A stretch of 64,000 nt of DNA from Actinobacteria bacterium IMCC26077 (GCA_002284915.1 CP015606.1:62001-126000); one strand, 5' to 3'. Counted from the stretch's first letter, positions 1 to 9,017 are shown. Translations and numbers: made by a program. The notes: generated from the letters alone by a model not told the origin.

Positions 1-733
<733 letters not shown>

Positions 734-768
734 TTACGTGGGTGCTGAGAACGGGGTTCTGAGCAGAG

Positions 769-795
769 TTATCACTCTCAACCCGAGAGTGCTAA
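769..795. promoter_or_regulatory. CIRCE operator (HrcA binding site)
   Basis: TTATCACTC-N9-GAGTGCTAA matches the CIRCE consensus TTAGCACTC-N9-GAGTGCTAA with one mismatch. It sits just downstream of the groL -10 box, so HrcA bound here would block transcription until heat stress. Confidence 0.95.
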
Positions 796-800
796 CGCAT

Positions 801-830
801 AATCTACGGCAGGAGGTGCGGGGGTATCAA
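801..830 (-). promoter_or_regulatory. groL promoter (-35/-10)
   Basis: On the minus strand TTGATA (825-830) is followed by an 18-nt spacer and TAGATT (801-806). Transcription would start next to the CIRCE element and give a 5' UTR of roughly 80 nt before the GTG. Confidence 0.7.
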
Positions 831-842
831 ACGGAAGGCGGG

Positions 843-1115
843 TTAGAGGGCTCCGGTACGAGAATCGCGGAGGCGGCGCAAACGGCGGACCAGGGTGGGA
901 TAGGCAAGCTCGGCCTCAGGGCGATCAAGGAGGGCATTGAGTAGCTGGTAATAGCGGGGCGAGCTCATCGAGAAGAGCTCGCGAATGGCTCCCTCTTTGG
1001 AGCCGGGGTAGCGCCACCACTGGCGCTCAAACTCGAGAATAGCCAGCTCCTGCGAGGAGAGCTCGCTCTGCTCCGCGCTACTTCCGTCGAAGAGCGGCCG
1101 TACTGGTTCACCCAT
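843..1115 (-). CDS. DUF3263 family protein
   Basis: Short (90 aa) actinobacterial protein of unknown function. The conserved core FERQWWRYPGSKEGAIRELF, then a YYQLLNALLDRPEA helix and a basic RRLRRLRD tail, is diagnostic of DUF3263, a helical family that looks like a small helix-turn-helix DNA-binding protein (inference). The ATG at 1115 has no Shine-Dalgarno sequence but is preceded by TAAGAT six nt upstream, suggesting a leaderless message. It is monocistronic, between groL and a decarboxylase gene. Confidence 0.88.
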   Translation of the reverse strand: MGEPVRPLFDGSSAEQSELSSQELAILEFERQWWRYPGSKEGAIRELFSMSSPRYYQLLNALLDRPEAELAYPTLVRRLRRLRDSRTGAL

Positions 1116-1121
1116 GCCCCC

Positions 1122-1127
1122 ATCTTA
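1122..1127 (-). promoter_or_regulatory. -10 box for DUF3263 gene, leaderless
   Basis: TAAGAT (TANNNT type) followed by GGGGGC and the ATG at 1115, so the predicted transcription start coincides with the start codon. Confidence 0.5.
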
Positions 1128-1199
1128 GGGGGAAATTACATCGATGTCATTTAGGGTCAGTTAGGGTCCTTTAGATTCTTGCACTTTCATCTCAGGAAG

Positions 1200-2573
1200 T
1201 TATACGAGAGTCCCTAAAATCAATTCGAGGTCGCTCCGCCTCGTCCAAGGGTTCACGATTGCAAAACGCAAAATCGTCTCATGATTGTGAGTAGATGGCG
1301 TGACGAAACCTATCTGTTTAGCAAGTAGGTCATCGCTCCAGCGCACATAATCTTCATGGCGCCACCCTTGCTTGGTGAACGCGACAATCGAAAGTATCGG
1401 CTCACAGACTAATTGCAAATCACTTCTCATTCTGATCATCTCTGCACATTCCTTTGCCAAGTTCAAAGAATGTTCGATGGCCTCTTGATATTTCTTCGCT
1501 CCGTTTGCTGCCAAAGAGAACCAGAAAGGTAATCCCCGAGGTCTACGCGTCAATTGAATTGCATAATCGGATGGGTTGAGCAAACCGTCATCTTCTAATG
1601 GATCTAGATAGGGAGCTCGTTGGGTATGTGCAGCTTTTCCAATTCGAGCATCACGATAGATAAGGGCGCAGGCATCAAACGGAGCAAAGAGCCACTTGTG
1701 GGGATCTACGATCAAGGAATCTGCCTCGGCAACTCCCTCGAAAAGATCTCTTGTACGTGGAGAAGCTAGCGCTGCGAGTCCATATGCGCCATCTACATGG
1801 AACCATAAATCTAACTCTTCGGCACATTGCGCAAGACCGACAAGATCGTCAATTATTCCAAGATTAGTCGTTCCAGCTGTGCCGACAATCGCAAAAACTT
1901 TATGACCAGGGTTAGATTTCTCAAATTCTCGAATTGAAATTTTCGTCTGAACTCCCGTCAGCCTGCCTTGGCCATCGCAAGGTATAGAAAGCACTGCCAC
2001 ATCCATCACATCAGCTGCTGCAGAAATGGATGAGTGTGCCTCTTCGCTACAGGCGATTGTCCAGCGATGATTTCCTGGAATCTCCCTTCGCGCCCAATAC
2101 CGTGCCGCGACGAGCGCTGACAGATTTCCAACGGTCCCACCTTGGACAAATGTGCCGCCCGCGCTCTCAGGCATTCCAGCTAAATCTGCAATCCATCGGA
2201 GCGCTTGATTCTCTGCATATACAGCGCCAGCGCCCTCGGTCCACGATCCTCCATAGAGGGAACTCGCCGCAACAACAAGGTCAAAGAGGCTCGCATATTC
2301 ACTTGGCGCCGCCGGAATAAATGCCAGATTTCGCGGATGGTCAGTTGAGATACAAGAGCGCGCGAGAATCTCTTTGAAGATTCGAAGTGCTTCATGTCCA
2401 CCCAGACCATTCTCCGTAATGGTCTGCCCGACTAATTCAGATAATTCTTCAAAGGTCCGAGGGTGATCCAGAGGTGGGTCTAAACGTAATCGTTCAAGAC
2501 TGTATTCAAGTATCTCCTGAGCTAAGGAGTTGACCTCTTCGTTGAACTCATGCACACCACAAGTTTGGCACAC
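1200..2573 (-). CDS. PLP-dependent group II decarboxylase (aromatic-L-amino-acid / glutamate type)
   Basis: Fold-type I pyridoxal-phosphate enzyme of the DDC/GadB family that removes the carboxyl group of an amino acid; the substrate cannot be read from sequence. Visible are the HVDGAYG motif (Asp that binds the PLP ring nitrogen) and DPHKWLF, whose Lys near residue 292 would form the Schiff base. At 457 aa it has the normal family length. The GTG start is tentative: no Shine-Dalgarno sequence is obvious, and the gene lies 20 nt after the SDR/DUF2867 gene, so it may be read from that transcript. Aromatic amino acid, tyrosine or 2,4-diaminobutyrate decarboxylase are all possible. Confidence 0.85.
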   Translation of the reverse strand: MCQTCGVHEFNEEVNSLAQEILEYSLERLRLDPPLDHPRTFEELSELVGQTITENGLGGHEALRIFKEILARSCISTDHPRNLAFIPAAPSEYASLFDLVVAASSLYGGSWTEGAGAVYAENQALRWIADLAGMPESAGGTFVQGGTVGNLSALVAARYWARREIPGNHRWTIACSEEAHSSISAAADVMDVAVLSIPCDGQGRLTGVQTKISIREFEKSNPGHKVFAIVGTAGTTNLGIIDDLVGLAQCAEELDLWFHVDGAYGLAALASPRTRDLFEGVAEADSLIVDPHKWLFAPFDACALIYRDARIGKAAHTQRAPYLDPLEDDGLLNPSDYAIQLTRRPRGLPFWFSLAANGAKKYQEAIEHSLNLAKECAEMIRMRSDLQLVCEPILSIVAFTKQGWRHEDYVRWSDDLLAKQIGFVTPSTHNHETILRFAIVNPWTRRSDLELILGTLV

Positions 2574-2593
2574 TAGGGGCTTTGCAGAGTTAA

Positions 2594-4108
2594 CTAGGGA
2601 TGAATTTGTCGCCCTGCGTTCTCTGACCCAAAGTAATCCTTACGTTTTGCGCTCCGCACGATATTTCGCAGCATGGTCGGAAAGACAAATGCATGGAGCG
2701 GCTTAATCAGATACCAATAGAGCGTGCCACCTAGCCCTCGTGGCAAAAATATCGCTTCCTGGATGATTTCGATTTCATTGGTATCAGGAATTCGGCGCAG
2801 GCGAAATTCCAACCATGCCTTACCGGGCAGGATCATCTCTGCGTAGAGCCGCAAATGATCTTCACGTTCTAAAGATTCTACGCGCCAGAAATCTAAACTA
2901 TCGCCCACGCGAAGATGTTTTGGATCCCGTCGACCTCGACGCAAGCCCACTCCCCCGATTAATCGATCGAGGAGGCCACGTAAGAACCAGAGAAAATCTG
3001 AGCCATACCAACCGGTATCGCCGCCAATCTCTTCGATCGTCTCCCATGCATGATGCAAAGAGGCGTCGGTGCGCGCACTTCGCGAATCTTTGTATGTGGT
3101 CTCGCCTGCCCATGATGGATCTGACTGAGCTTTTTGCCACGGATGTGCCGGCAATGTCGCATCCGACCACCGAGTCTTCACTTTATTCTCATTTACGCGA
3201 GCAAGGGCTAATTGCATTGCCTGTTCGACTCCCATAAGTCCTTGTGGAGGTCTTGGAATTACCGCATCGATACTCTTTTCGGGATCAGCGACCACTTCAC
3301 TAATAAGCGAATGAACCAATGGTCGAGCAAGTGCAGATGGCAACGGGGTTACTAAACCAATCCAGAGACTGGCAAGGCGCGGAGTCAAGACGGGAATCTT
3401 GACGATAATACGACGACGTAATCCAGAAACTTTTGCAAAGATCTGCATCATCTCCGAATATTTCATGACATCTGGACCGCCGATGTCGAAGACCCCAGAT
3501 ACTGGGCTTTCGAGTTGCGCAGCATTGACCAAATACCAGAGCACATCCCGAATTCCGATGGGATGGGTGAGATTTGAAATCCATTTCGGTGTCGTCATAA
3601 TCGGTAGCCGATGAGTGAGATGGCGAACCATCTCAAATGAAGCTGAACCAGCGCCAATGATGATCCCCGCGCGCAATTCCATTGTTGGAACGCCAGTTGC
3701 GACTAGTTCTGATCCCACTTGAGCGCGAGATGCCAGATGCTGGCTAGCTTTCTTGTCATTTGCGATTCCGCCGAGATAGACGATCTGTTTGACATCAGCC
3801 TCTTTTGCAGCGCGAGCGAAATTCGCTGCCATCTGCTGTTCAATCTCATCGAACTTCTTACCCATGTTGAGGGAGTGCAGGAGATAGAAAGCGGTGTGAA
3901 TTCCGGTGAGTGCTTTTCGCAAACTTTGGAAATCATTGGCATTACCTACCGCCACATCGACTTGCTTGGCCCACGGCTGGTCCTTGATCTTCGCTTGATC
4001 GCGAATGAAGACTCGAACTGATAACTCATTATTAAGTAGCGATTCGACCAAGCGCCCGCCTACATAGCCGGTTGCCCCCGTGACTAGCACTTGCCGATGC
4101 GAACTCAT
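2594..4108 (-). CDS. SDR-type NAD(P)-binding protein fused to DUF2867
   Basis: 504 aa. The N-terminal half is an atypical short-chain dehydrogenase/NmrA-like Rossmann domain (VLVTGATGYVGGRLVE near residues 7-22). The C-terminal half (about 330-490) matches DUF2867, with tryptophan-rich segments and the run LPRGLGGTLYWYLIKPLHAF typical of this family. The exact reaction is unknown; relatives are annotated as epimerase-like or quinone-interacting proteins. I start it at the ATG at 4108, not the in-frame ATG at 4144, because a TAGAGT -10 box lies 7 nt before 4108 and the divergent ndh gene begins at 4156. Confidence 0.85.
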   Translation of the reverse strand: MSSHRQVLVTGATGYVGGRLVESLLNNELSVRVFIRDQAKIKDQPWAKQVDVAVGNANDFQSLRKALTGIHTAFYLLHSLNMGKKFDEIEQQMAANFARAAKEADVKQIVYLGGIANDKKASQHLASRAQVGSELVATGVPTMELRAGIIIGAGSASFEMVRHLTHRLPIMTTPKWISNLTHPIGIRDVLWYLVNAAQLESPVSGVFDIGGPDVMKYSEMMQIFAKVSGLRRRIIVKIPVLTPRLASLWIGLVTPLPSALARPLVHSLISEVVADPEKSIDAVIPRPPQGLMGVEQAMQLALARVNENKVKTRWSDATLPAHPWQKAQSDPSWAGETTYKDSRSARTDASLHHAWETIEEIGGDTGWYGSDFLWFLRGLLDRLIGGVGLRRGRRDPKHLRVGDSLDFWRVESLEREDHLRLYAEMILPGKAWLEFRLRRIPDTNEIEIIQEAIFLPRGLGGTLYWYLIKPLHAFVFPTMLRNIVRSAKRKDYFGSENAGRQIHP

Positions 4109-4115
4109 GGTGAAA

Positions 4116-4121
4116 ACTCTA
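4116..4121 (-). promoter_or_regulatory. -10 box for SDR/DUF2867 gene, leaderless
   Basis: TAGAGT, then TTTCACC and the ATG at 4108. No ribosome-binding site precedes this ATG. Confidence 0.5.
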
Positions 4122-4155
4122 GACTTACCCTTTCCTTCTCGCATAGGGAGCGGAT

Positions 4156-5379
4156 ATGCAACGGCCTTCAGTGGTGATTTTAGGCGCCGGTTTCGGCGGG
4201 CTCACTGCTGCTCGCGCGCTGGCAAAACGCGCTGATGTCACCCTTATCGATCGCCACAATTATCAGACCTTTCTCCCGTTGCTCTATCAGGTGTCAACTG
4301 CAGGTCTTGCAGCTGACCATATCGCTCATCCCATTCGCGCTTCATTGCGCGGCTTGCCGATAACTTTCCGAATGGGCTCACCGATTGCAATTAATCACTC
4401 GCAAAAGACGGTGATGTTGGATAGCGGTGAAGAATTCGCTTTTGATCACCTTGTCGTCGCGCTTGGTTCTGCAACAGCTGATTTTGGGATTCCAGGAGTG
4501 AAGGAGCATGCGCTCGGTATGAAAAGTATTCAAGAGGCGCTGCTCATTCGAGGCGAAGTGATGCGCCGCTTCGAAGATCTATGTCGTTTCACTGATGAGA
4601 CTCGCCTTGGTATCTCAGTGGTCGGTGGTGGGCCAACTGGCGTCGAAATGGCAGGTGCAATCGCCGAGTTGATTCGCGGACCGCTTAAAGGCGATGAGCC
4701 TAAAGCTGCCGCACATATGGATATCCGGATTATCGAAGCGGGTCCGCGACTACTGCCATCGTTTAGTCAATCGCTCTCTGATCGAACGGCGCGTGATCTC
4801 CAACGCCTTGGCGTAGATGTCATTCTCAACAAGGCGGTTCAATCGGTAGCGCCGCGGAAGATAACTTTCACTAATGGTGAGGTAGTTGGTTCTGAAATCA
4901 CTATTTGGGCTGCAGGTGTCCAAGGTGAGCCGACTATCGAAAAATTGAATCTGCCACTCGCAAGAAAACGAATTGATTGCCTTGATACCCTGCAAGTCAA
5001 AGGCCACCCGCACATCTGGGCGATCGGTGATAACGCAGGCGCTGTCGATGCAAAGGGGAATCTCTTTCCAATGGTTGCTCCCGTCGCGATGCAACAAGCC
5101 CGCCACGTTGCTAAGCAGATTCACGCTTTAAGCGAGGGAAAAGGGCTCTCACCCTTCAAATATCGCGACAAAGGTTCGATGGCGACGATCGGCCGCCACA
5201 AAGCGGTCGTCGAAGTCGGCCCGTTGAAGATGGCTGGAATCCCAGCCTGGTATGCCTGGCTCTGGCTCCATCTCATCTACTTGCTCGGCGGGCGAAACAA
5301 GATTGGCACGATGGCTGACTGGACCTGGAATTACCTCACCTACGATCGAGGTAATCGCCACATCATGGATGGTAACTAA
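4156..5379 (+). CDS. ndh: Type II NADH:quinone dehydrogenase
   Basis: Single-subunit, non-proton-pumping FAD enzyme that passes electrons from NADH to the quinone pool at the inner face of the membrane. Two dinucleotide-binding motifs are visible: VVILGAGFGG near residues 6-15 for FAD and VVGGGPTGVEMAG near 155 for NADH, plus the FAD-contacting IWAIGDNAG near 290. The hydrophobic C-terminal segment (WYAWLWLHLIYLLGG) fits the amphipathic membrane anchor of the family. Length 407 aa is typical. AGGGAG six nt before the ATG is a good ribosome-binding site. Its 3' end overlaps the convergent DinB gene by 4 bp. Confidence 0.93.
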   Translation: MQRPSVVILGAGFGGLTAARALAKRADVTLIDRHNYQTFLPLLYQVSTAGLAADHIAHPIRASLRGLPITFRMGSPIAINHSQKTVMLDSGEEFAFDHLVVALGSATADFGIPGVKEHALGMKSIQEALLIRGEVMRRFEDLCRFTDETRLGISVVGGGPTGVEMAGAIAELIRGPLKGDEPKAAAHMDIRIIEAGPRLLPSFSQSLSDRTARDLQRLGVDVILNKAVQSVAPRKITFTNGEVVGSEITIWAAGVQGEPTIEKLNLPLARKRIDCLDTLQVKGHPHIWAIGDNAGAVDAKGNLFPMVAPVAMQQARHVAKQIHALSEGKGLSPFKYRDKGSMATIGRHKAVVEVGPLKMAGIPAWYAWLWLHLIYLLGGRNKIGTMADWTWNYLTYDRGNRHIMDGN

Positions 5380-5834
5380 GCCTTACTTACCGCCTCGTTG
5401 AGCTGGTTGAGGTGATCTTTGATGTGAGTACGCGACTTCTTGATCAACGCGATAATCGGATATTCGCCGACATCAGAATTGCGCCCTTTTCGCTCCCACT
5501 CATCGGCAGTGAAGTTACTCATAATGTTACTAAACGACTCTCGAAGTGATTGAAGTAATCTCAATGAGGTCTCGACGTCTCGTTTCTCGTACTTCAATCT
5601 CACTGGATACACATTCTCATCAAAGAATTCGGTCTCAGGTACATCTTCGGTGAGGATTTTCAAGTATCTGAAATAGAAATGGGCTTCGGTATCTGCGAGG
5701 TGATGGATGATATTTGCTGGCGACCATTCGTCATTTGCTGGAGCCTTGTGTAACTTATCCGCGGGAATTGCTTTTGCCGCAGCAACGAAATTATCAGTCG
5801 CCTCTTTATATTCTTTTAATAACTCAGCAGACAT
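5376..5834 (-). CDS. DinB superfamily protein
   Basis: 152-aa four-helix-bundle protein of the DinB/DUF664-like superfamily, members of which include metal-dependent thiol transferases such as bacillithiol transferases and the mycothiol-dependent maleylpyruvate isomerase. The family signature EWSPANIIHHLADTEAHF near residues 36-53 supplies one His of the usual three-His metal site. Since mshA is present in this window, a mycothiol-linked role is plausible but unproven. It lies 15 nt downstream of the patatin gene and is probably the last gene of the ltaE-patatin-dinB unit. Confidence 0.8.
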   Translation of the reverse strand: MSAELLKEYKEATDNFVAAAKAIPADKLHKAPANDEWSPANIIHHLADTEAHFYFRYLKILTEDVPETEFFDENVYPVRLKYEKRDVETSLRLLQSLRESFSNIMSNFTADEWERKGRNSDVGEYPIIALIKKSRTHIKDHLNQLNEAVSKA

Positions 5835-5849
5835 GTGAACGCTCGCTTT

Positions 5850-6788
5850 CTATAGTTTTGAGCAGAGTAGATCGAGATCTTGTGAATGTCTTGATATTAC
5901 CTCTTTCGCAACATCCTCAAGGGCAGTAATCGTTTCAGGTCGAGCATCATCGATTGCCGAACGCATACCATTCATCAACGGTTGAATTCTGAAGTAATGT
6001 CCCCGCCGAAGAATGTGATTGAGTTGCCAGTCAATCGCATGGTTTCCTGCTTGCGAAGTGATATCCAGGATTGGTCGAGCCCAATTAGCCAACCCCCAGT
6101 GCTTTATCTCGTCATAAGCGAGTTCTCGTGCAACTGCTCCGGTTCCTATCGAAATGATGGTCATATCATCTTCGTCATATCCGATAGACATCGCGTGCGC
6201 GAAAGCGCACATCGTCGGGTTATTGGCAAAAACAGCGCCATCGATAAAAGCTAAACGCTCTTCACTGCCAATCTTGGCCGCAGGTTCAAAATAGGTAGGT
6301 GCTGCGCTAGTTGCTCGTGCGACGAACCTCATCAGAAAGTCTTTTGATTCATCTTTGCGAGCCTCACTGCGTACGAAGAAGTGTGGCATTCCACTCTCGA
6401 CTTCATATGCCGTGATCAAGACTTCGCAGAGCGCTTCACTGATTTTGCTATCGCCGAGAATCTCATCGAGGACCTGCTCGATTCCCTCGGTGGAGTAACG
6501 CTCATTACTCAATCCTTTCAAGGTATCGAAAATTCGCAGACCAGAGCTCTCGAAAATTCGTCCGTAGGCCTCTCGATAGAAGAGCGCCAAATCTTCAGCT
6601 TTCCAACGAGGTTTCCCATCTGCTCCCGGGCAGGTGAGCGCAAGTGCGATATGTCCACCAGCTGAGGTGCCGGCAATCAAATCGAAGATCTCACTGACTG
6701 GCTTACCCATGCGACGCTCAATCTCGACCACGACCATCCCAGGGATAAGTCCGCGGACACCGCCGCCATCTATCGACAGAATCTTCAT
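5850..6788 (-). CDS. Patatin-like phospholipase
   Basis: 312-aa serine hydrolase of the patatin family (Ser-Asp dyad), likely a cytoplasmic or membrane-associated lipid acyl hydrolase. The oxyanion motif DGGGVRG is at residues 7-13, the nucleophile elbow GTSAGG at 40-45 (Ser42) and the catalytic Asp in FIDGAVFANNP near 181. No signal peptide is seen. The start lies 2 nt after the ltaE stop, with GAGAGAGG inside the end of ltaE as ribosome-binding site. It resembles CapV-type effectors only at family level: no nucleotide cyclase partner is nearby, so a housekeeping lipase role is more likely. Confidence 0.9.
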   Translation of the reverse strand: MKILSIDGGGVRGLIPGMVVVEIERRMGKPVSEIFDLIAGTSAGGHIALALTCPGADGKPRWKAEDLALFYREAYGRIFESSGLRIFDTLKGLSNERYSTEGIEQVLDEILGDSKISEALCEVLITAYEVESGMPHFFVRSEARKDESKDFLMRFVARATSAAPTYFEPAAKIGSEERLAFIDGAVFANNPTMCAFAHAMSIGYDEDDMTIISIGTGAVARELAYDEIKHWGLANWARPILDITSQAGNHAIDWQLNHILRRGHYFRIQPLMNGMRSAIDDARPETITALEDVAKEVISRHSQDLDLLCSKL

Positions 6789-6790
6789 GG

Positions 6791-7828
6791 CTACCTCTCT
6801 CGCACTATCGTGGAGATTATCTCAGCAGCTTCGCGCGCTTGTTCGATAGTGACATCTAGATGTGTCACCAGCCGCGCGTAACGTGGGCCGAGTGCGCCGA
6901 TTAATACTCCCGATTTCTTTGCCGCCGCAGCGAGATCTGCTGCCGTCAGATGTGATTCCGCCAAACTCAATCCCACGATATTGCTCTGAACATGTTTGGG
7001 ATCAACAGCGGACGGAAGGGCGCTATAGATCTGCTCTGCAAGAATCTGTGCTTTCTGATGATCTTCGGCCAACCGTGCAATGTTGTTATCCAGTGCAAAA
7101 TGGCCAGCAGCGCCGAGAATACCTACCTGGCGCATGCCACCACCTAAACGCTTGCGCCAGACTCGAGCCCTCTGAATCTGCTCTGTTGTGCTGATTAAGA
7201 CCGATCCAATCGGTGCGCCCAACCCTTTTGATAGGCAGACGCTAATTGTTTCGAAGTACTTTCCATACTCAACTAATGGTGTACCGGTAGCAATGTGTGC
7301 ATTCCAAATTCGCGCCCCGTCAAGGTGGAGCGCAAGCCCTAACTCCTGGGCACCTGCATGCAAAGCTGCAATCTGCCCGATATCTTGGACCGTTCCGCCA
7401 CCGAAATTATGAGTGTCCTCGACGGCGATAGCTTTTGTCGAAACTAGATATGGACCTGCATTTGGTCGTGCCATCTTTAACGGAGCTTGCGCATCTAACA
7501 TTCCACGATTGGCATACCACGTTCGAGTAGTGATTCCACCATGTGCGGCGCCAGCACCAAGTTCAGCTCGAACAATGTGCGCATCTTCTTCTGCCAATAA
7601 TTCTTCGCCTGGATTGACTAGTAATCTGATTCCCAATTGATTAGCCATCGATCCGGTCGGAGTGAAGAGGCCAGCCTCTTTGCCGAATAGCGCTGCCACC
7701 CGCTCTTCGAGCGCATTAATAGTGGGATCTTCGCCATAAACATCATCACCAACGTTTGCCTGTGCCATAACCTCGCGCATCTCTGCGGAAGGCTTGGTTA
7801 CGGTATCTGAGCGAAGGTCGATGAGCAT
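6791..7828 (-). CDS. ltaE: Low-specificity L-threonine aldolase
   Basis: PLP enzyme that cleaves L-threonine and L-allo-threonine to glycine and acetaldehyde. The N-terminal family signature DLRSDTVTKPSAEMREVM is intact, followed by GDDVYGEDPT, and the PLP lysine lies in SVCLSKGLGAPIGS near residue 200. Length 345 aa is normal. TAGCCT six nt before the ATG and no ribosome-binding site suggest a leaderless start at 7828. It is the first gene of a unit continuing into the patatin and DinB genes. Confidence 0.93.
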   Translation of the reverse strand: MLIDLRSDTVTKPSAEMREVMAQANVGDDVYGEDPTINALEERVAALFGKEAGLFTPTGSMANQLGIRLLVNPGEELLAEEDAHIVRAELGAGAAHGGITTRTWYANRGMLDAQAPLKMARPNAGPYLVSTKAIAVEDTHNFGGGTVQDIGQIAALHAGAQELGLALHLDGARIWNAHIATGTPLVEYGKYFETISVCLSKGLGAPIGSVLISTTEQIQRARVWRKRLGGGMRQVGILGAAGHFALDNNIARLAEDHQKAQILAEQIYSALPSAVDPKHVQSNIVGLSLAESHLTAADLAAAAKKSGVLIGALGPRYARLVTHLDVTIEQAREAAEIISTIVRER

Positions 7829-7834
7829 TAGCTA

Positions 7835-7840
7835 AGGCTA
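7835..7840 (-). promoter_or_regulatory. -10 box for ltaE, leaderless
   Basis: TAGCCT followed by TAGCTA and the ATG at 7828. Confidence 0.5.
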
Positions 7841-7854
7841 GTGACTCATCCTCT

Positions 7855-7904
7855 AAAAAATAAAGTAGCCCTAGTGCCCGGCTGTCTCAGGTACTAGGGC
7901 TACT
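7855..7904 (-). terminator. Rho-independent terminator of the membrane-protein gene
   Basis: AGTAGCCCTAGT (7864-7875) and ACTAGGGCTACT (7893-7904) are perfect 12-nt inverted arms, extendable inward by a few pairs. On the minus strand the hairpin is followed by TTTATTTTTT. It ends the transcript of the 7932-8528 gene and insulates ltaE. Confidence 0.9.
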
Positions 7905-7931
7905 CTCCATCCCTCTCGGAGAGTCGAGGGA

Positions 7932-8528
7932 TTAGATTGTTGTCTCCGATGAAGTGCTCCGAAGGTGGGTATACCCCATGACAGTAAGAATCAACATCAA
8001 AATACCGCCAATGAGCGAAGCGATTGACGCATACATTGCGATTTGACCTACTTGCCAGAATGCAAATGCATTAAGTAATAGTCCCTTAAGGGTCTCGCCC
8101 ATAAACAGAGTTTGTCGCTGACCCATAAGTGTTGCAGCTTCCTCCGCGAGCGCCGCGTTATCTAGATTAGCCTTCGCCTCAGCGTTTTTTGCTAATGCAG
8201 CACCACTCACTTCGGAATAAGTTTTACCTCCTGCGATATTTTTAACGTGTGAACCGATGTAATGCATGGCGTATGCCCTTGCTTGTTCACCGGTTGTCAA
8301 AGGTAATCCAGCAAAGGGCTCTATCGCGCTGCGATCATCTTCTGGAAGCGCTTTTAGACTCTCGCTATCTGCTGCTGGGAACATAATCTTTTGGGCTGTC
8401 AATTGATCACTAACATTTTGGTTCGCGAATGAATAACCCCAATTAAGAAGTCCAGCCGCAACTAATAGAAATACCGTTAATCCCGCACCAATTGCGCTCA
8501 CGATGCCGTCAAATTTTCTTCTTCTCAT
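7932..8528 (-). CDS. Two-to-three-pass membrane protein of unknown function
   Basis: 198 aa. A hydrophobic segment at about residues 10-30 and one or two more at about 143-188 flank an Ala/Glu-rich soluble loop of about 110 residues. The pattern (short N-terminus, membrane pass, loop with GGKTYSEV, membrane passes near the C-terminus) resembles a little-studied actinobacterial family sometimes mislabelled as LigA-type dioxygenase; no enzyme motif is visible, so I assign no reaction. AGGAGA precedes the ATG. A dense set of palindromes lies directly upstream and a strong terminator directly downstream, so the gene forms its own regulated unit next to a LuxR-type gene. Confidence 0.75.
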   Translation of the reverse strand: MRRRKFDGIVSAIGAGLTVFLLVAAGLLNWGYSFANQNVSDQLTAQKIMFPAADSESLKALPEDDRSAIEPFAGLPLTTGEQARAYAMHYIGSHVKNIAGGKTYSEVSGAALAKNAEAKANLDNAALAEEAATLMGQRQTLFMGETLKGLLLNAFAFWQVGQIAMYASIASLIGGILMLILTVMGYTHLRSTSSETTI

Positions 8529-8592
8529 AACATCTCTCCTTTGTAATGGAAGACCATTTCTGCCTTCGCTTAAGTAAAGAGCGGTTCGAGAG

Positions 8593-8680
8593 AGAGCTAA
8601 CTAGTTATGAGAAGTGCTAGCTCTTACATATGAGCATTGAGGGCTAGCCCTTAGATCTAAATCACAGAATTAATTGTGAT
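8593..8680. promoter_or_regulatory. Palindrome cluster upstream of the membrane-protein gene
   Basis: Within 88 bp lie AGAGCTA/TAGCTCT arms (8593-8599, 8618-8624) enclosing TAACTAGTTA (8598-8607), then AGGGCTAGCCCT (8640-8651), TTAGATCTAA (8651-8660) and ATCACA-N8-TGTGAT (8661-8680). The last overlaps the stop codon of the LuxR-type gene. Three contain CTAG. They could be operators for the neighbouring regulator, or one could form a transcript hairpin at the end of the luxR gene; no T-run follows any of them. Confidence 0.5.
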
Positions 8681-9017
8681 GTAAGTCGCAAATCATGCGC
8701 CCATCGCCATCGCGAACCAAATGCTTACAGGGAACTCCCATGTCATCGAACGCCGAATCTCCAAAGTGGGATCGATAGGCCAACGCTAGTAAGACTCTTA
8801 TGTTGATCTCTGGGGTAGATTTCAACGAAAATGCTTTTGCCATTCTAGAAACGGTGTTCTCAACAACTTTTTCAGTGTGGGATGTAGCTTGAGCTATCGC
8901 AGCGTTTGATAGCCCTTCACAGAGGTATTTAGCGACAAGATGTTCAAAGGGGTTATTTCCCGAGTAAGAATTGGAAGTCCCATAACGCTCCTTTTCGCCA
9001 ATAATACTCTGAAGCAC
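8670..9017 (-). CDS. Orphan LuxR-type helix-turn-helix protein with Cys/His tail
   Basis: 115-aa protein. Residues about 25-65 match the LuxR/NarL DNA-binding domain (EGLSNAAIAQATSHTEKVVENTVSRM fits the GLSNKEIA...S.KTVKNHVS pattern when read in pieces). There is no receiver or ligand-binding domain before it. The C-terminus carries Cys97, His99, Cys110, His113 and His114, a possible metal site (inference). The GTG start at 9017 lies 5 nt after the stop of the GNAT gene, so the two are probably co-transcribed. The palindromes just downstream, in front of the membrane-protein gene, are candidate targets. Confidence 0.78.
   Translation of the reverse strand: MLQSIIGEKERYGTSNSYSGNNPFEHLVAKYLCEGLSNAAIAQATSHTEKVVENTVSRMAKAFSLKSTPEINIRVLLALAYRSHFGDSAFDDMGVPCKHLVRDGDGRMICDLHHN

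Noticed and set aside
742-763. Imperfect inverted repeat in the groL 5' leader
   Set aside because: It has an internal mismatch and no T-run; the CIRCE element already explains regulation.
2815-3237. 140-codon plus-strand open frame
   Set aside because: Lies wholly opposite the SDR/DUF2867 gene; Arg/Ser-rich shadow composition.
5850-6788. Patatin as a CBASS/CapV defence effector
   Set aside because: No CD-NTase, ubiquitin-like or HORMA partner gene lies nearby; neighbours are metabolic.
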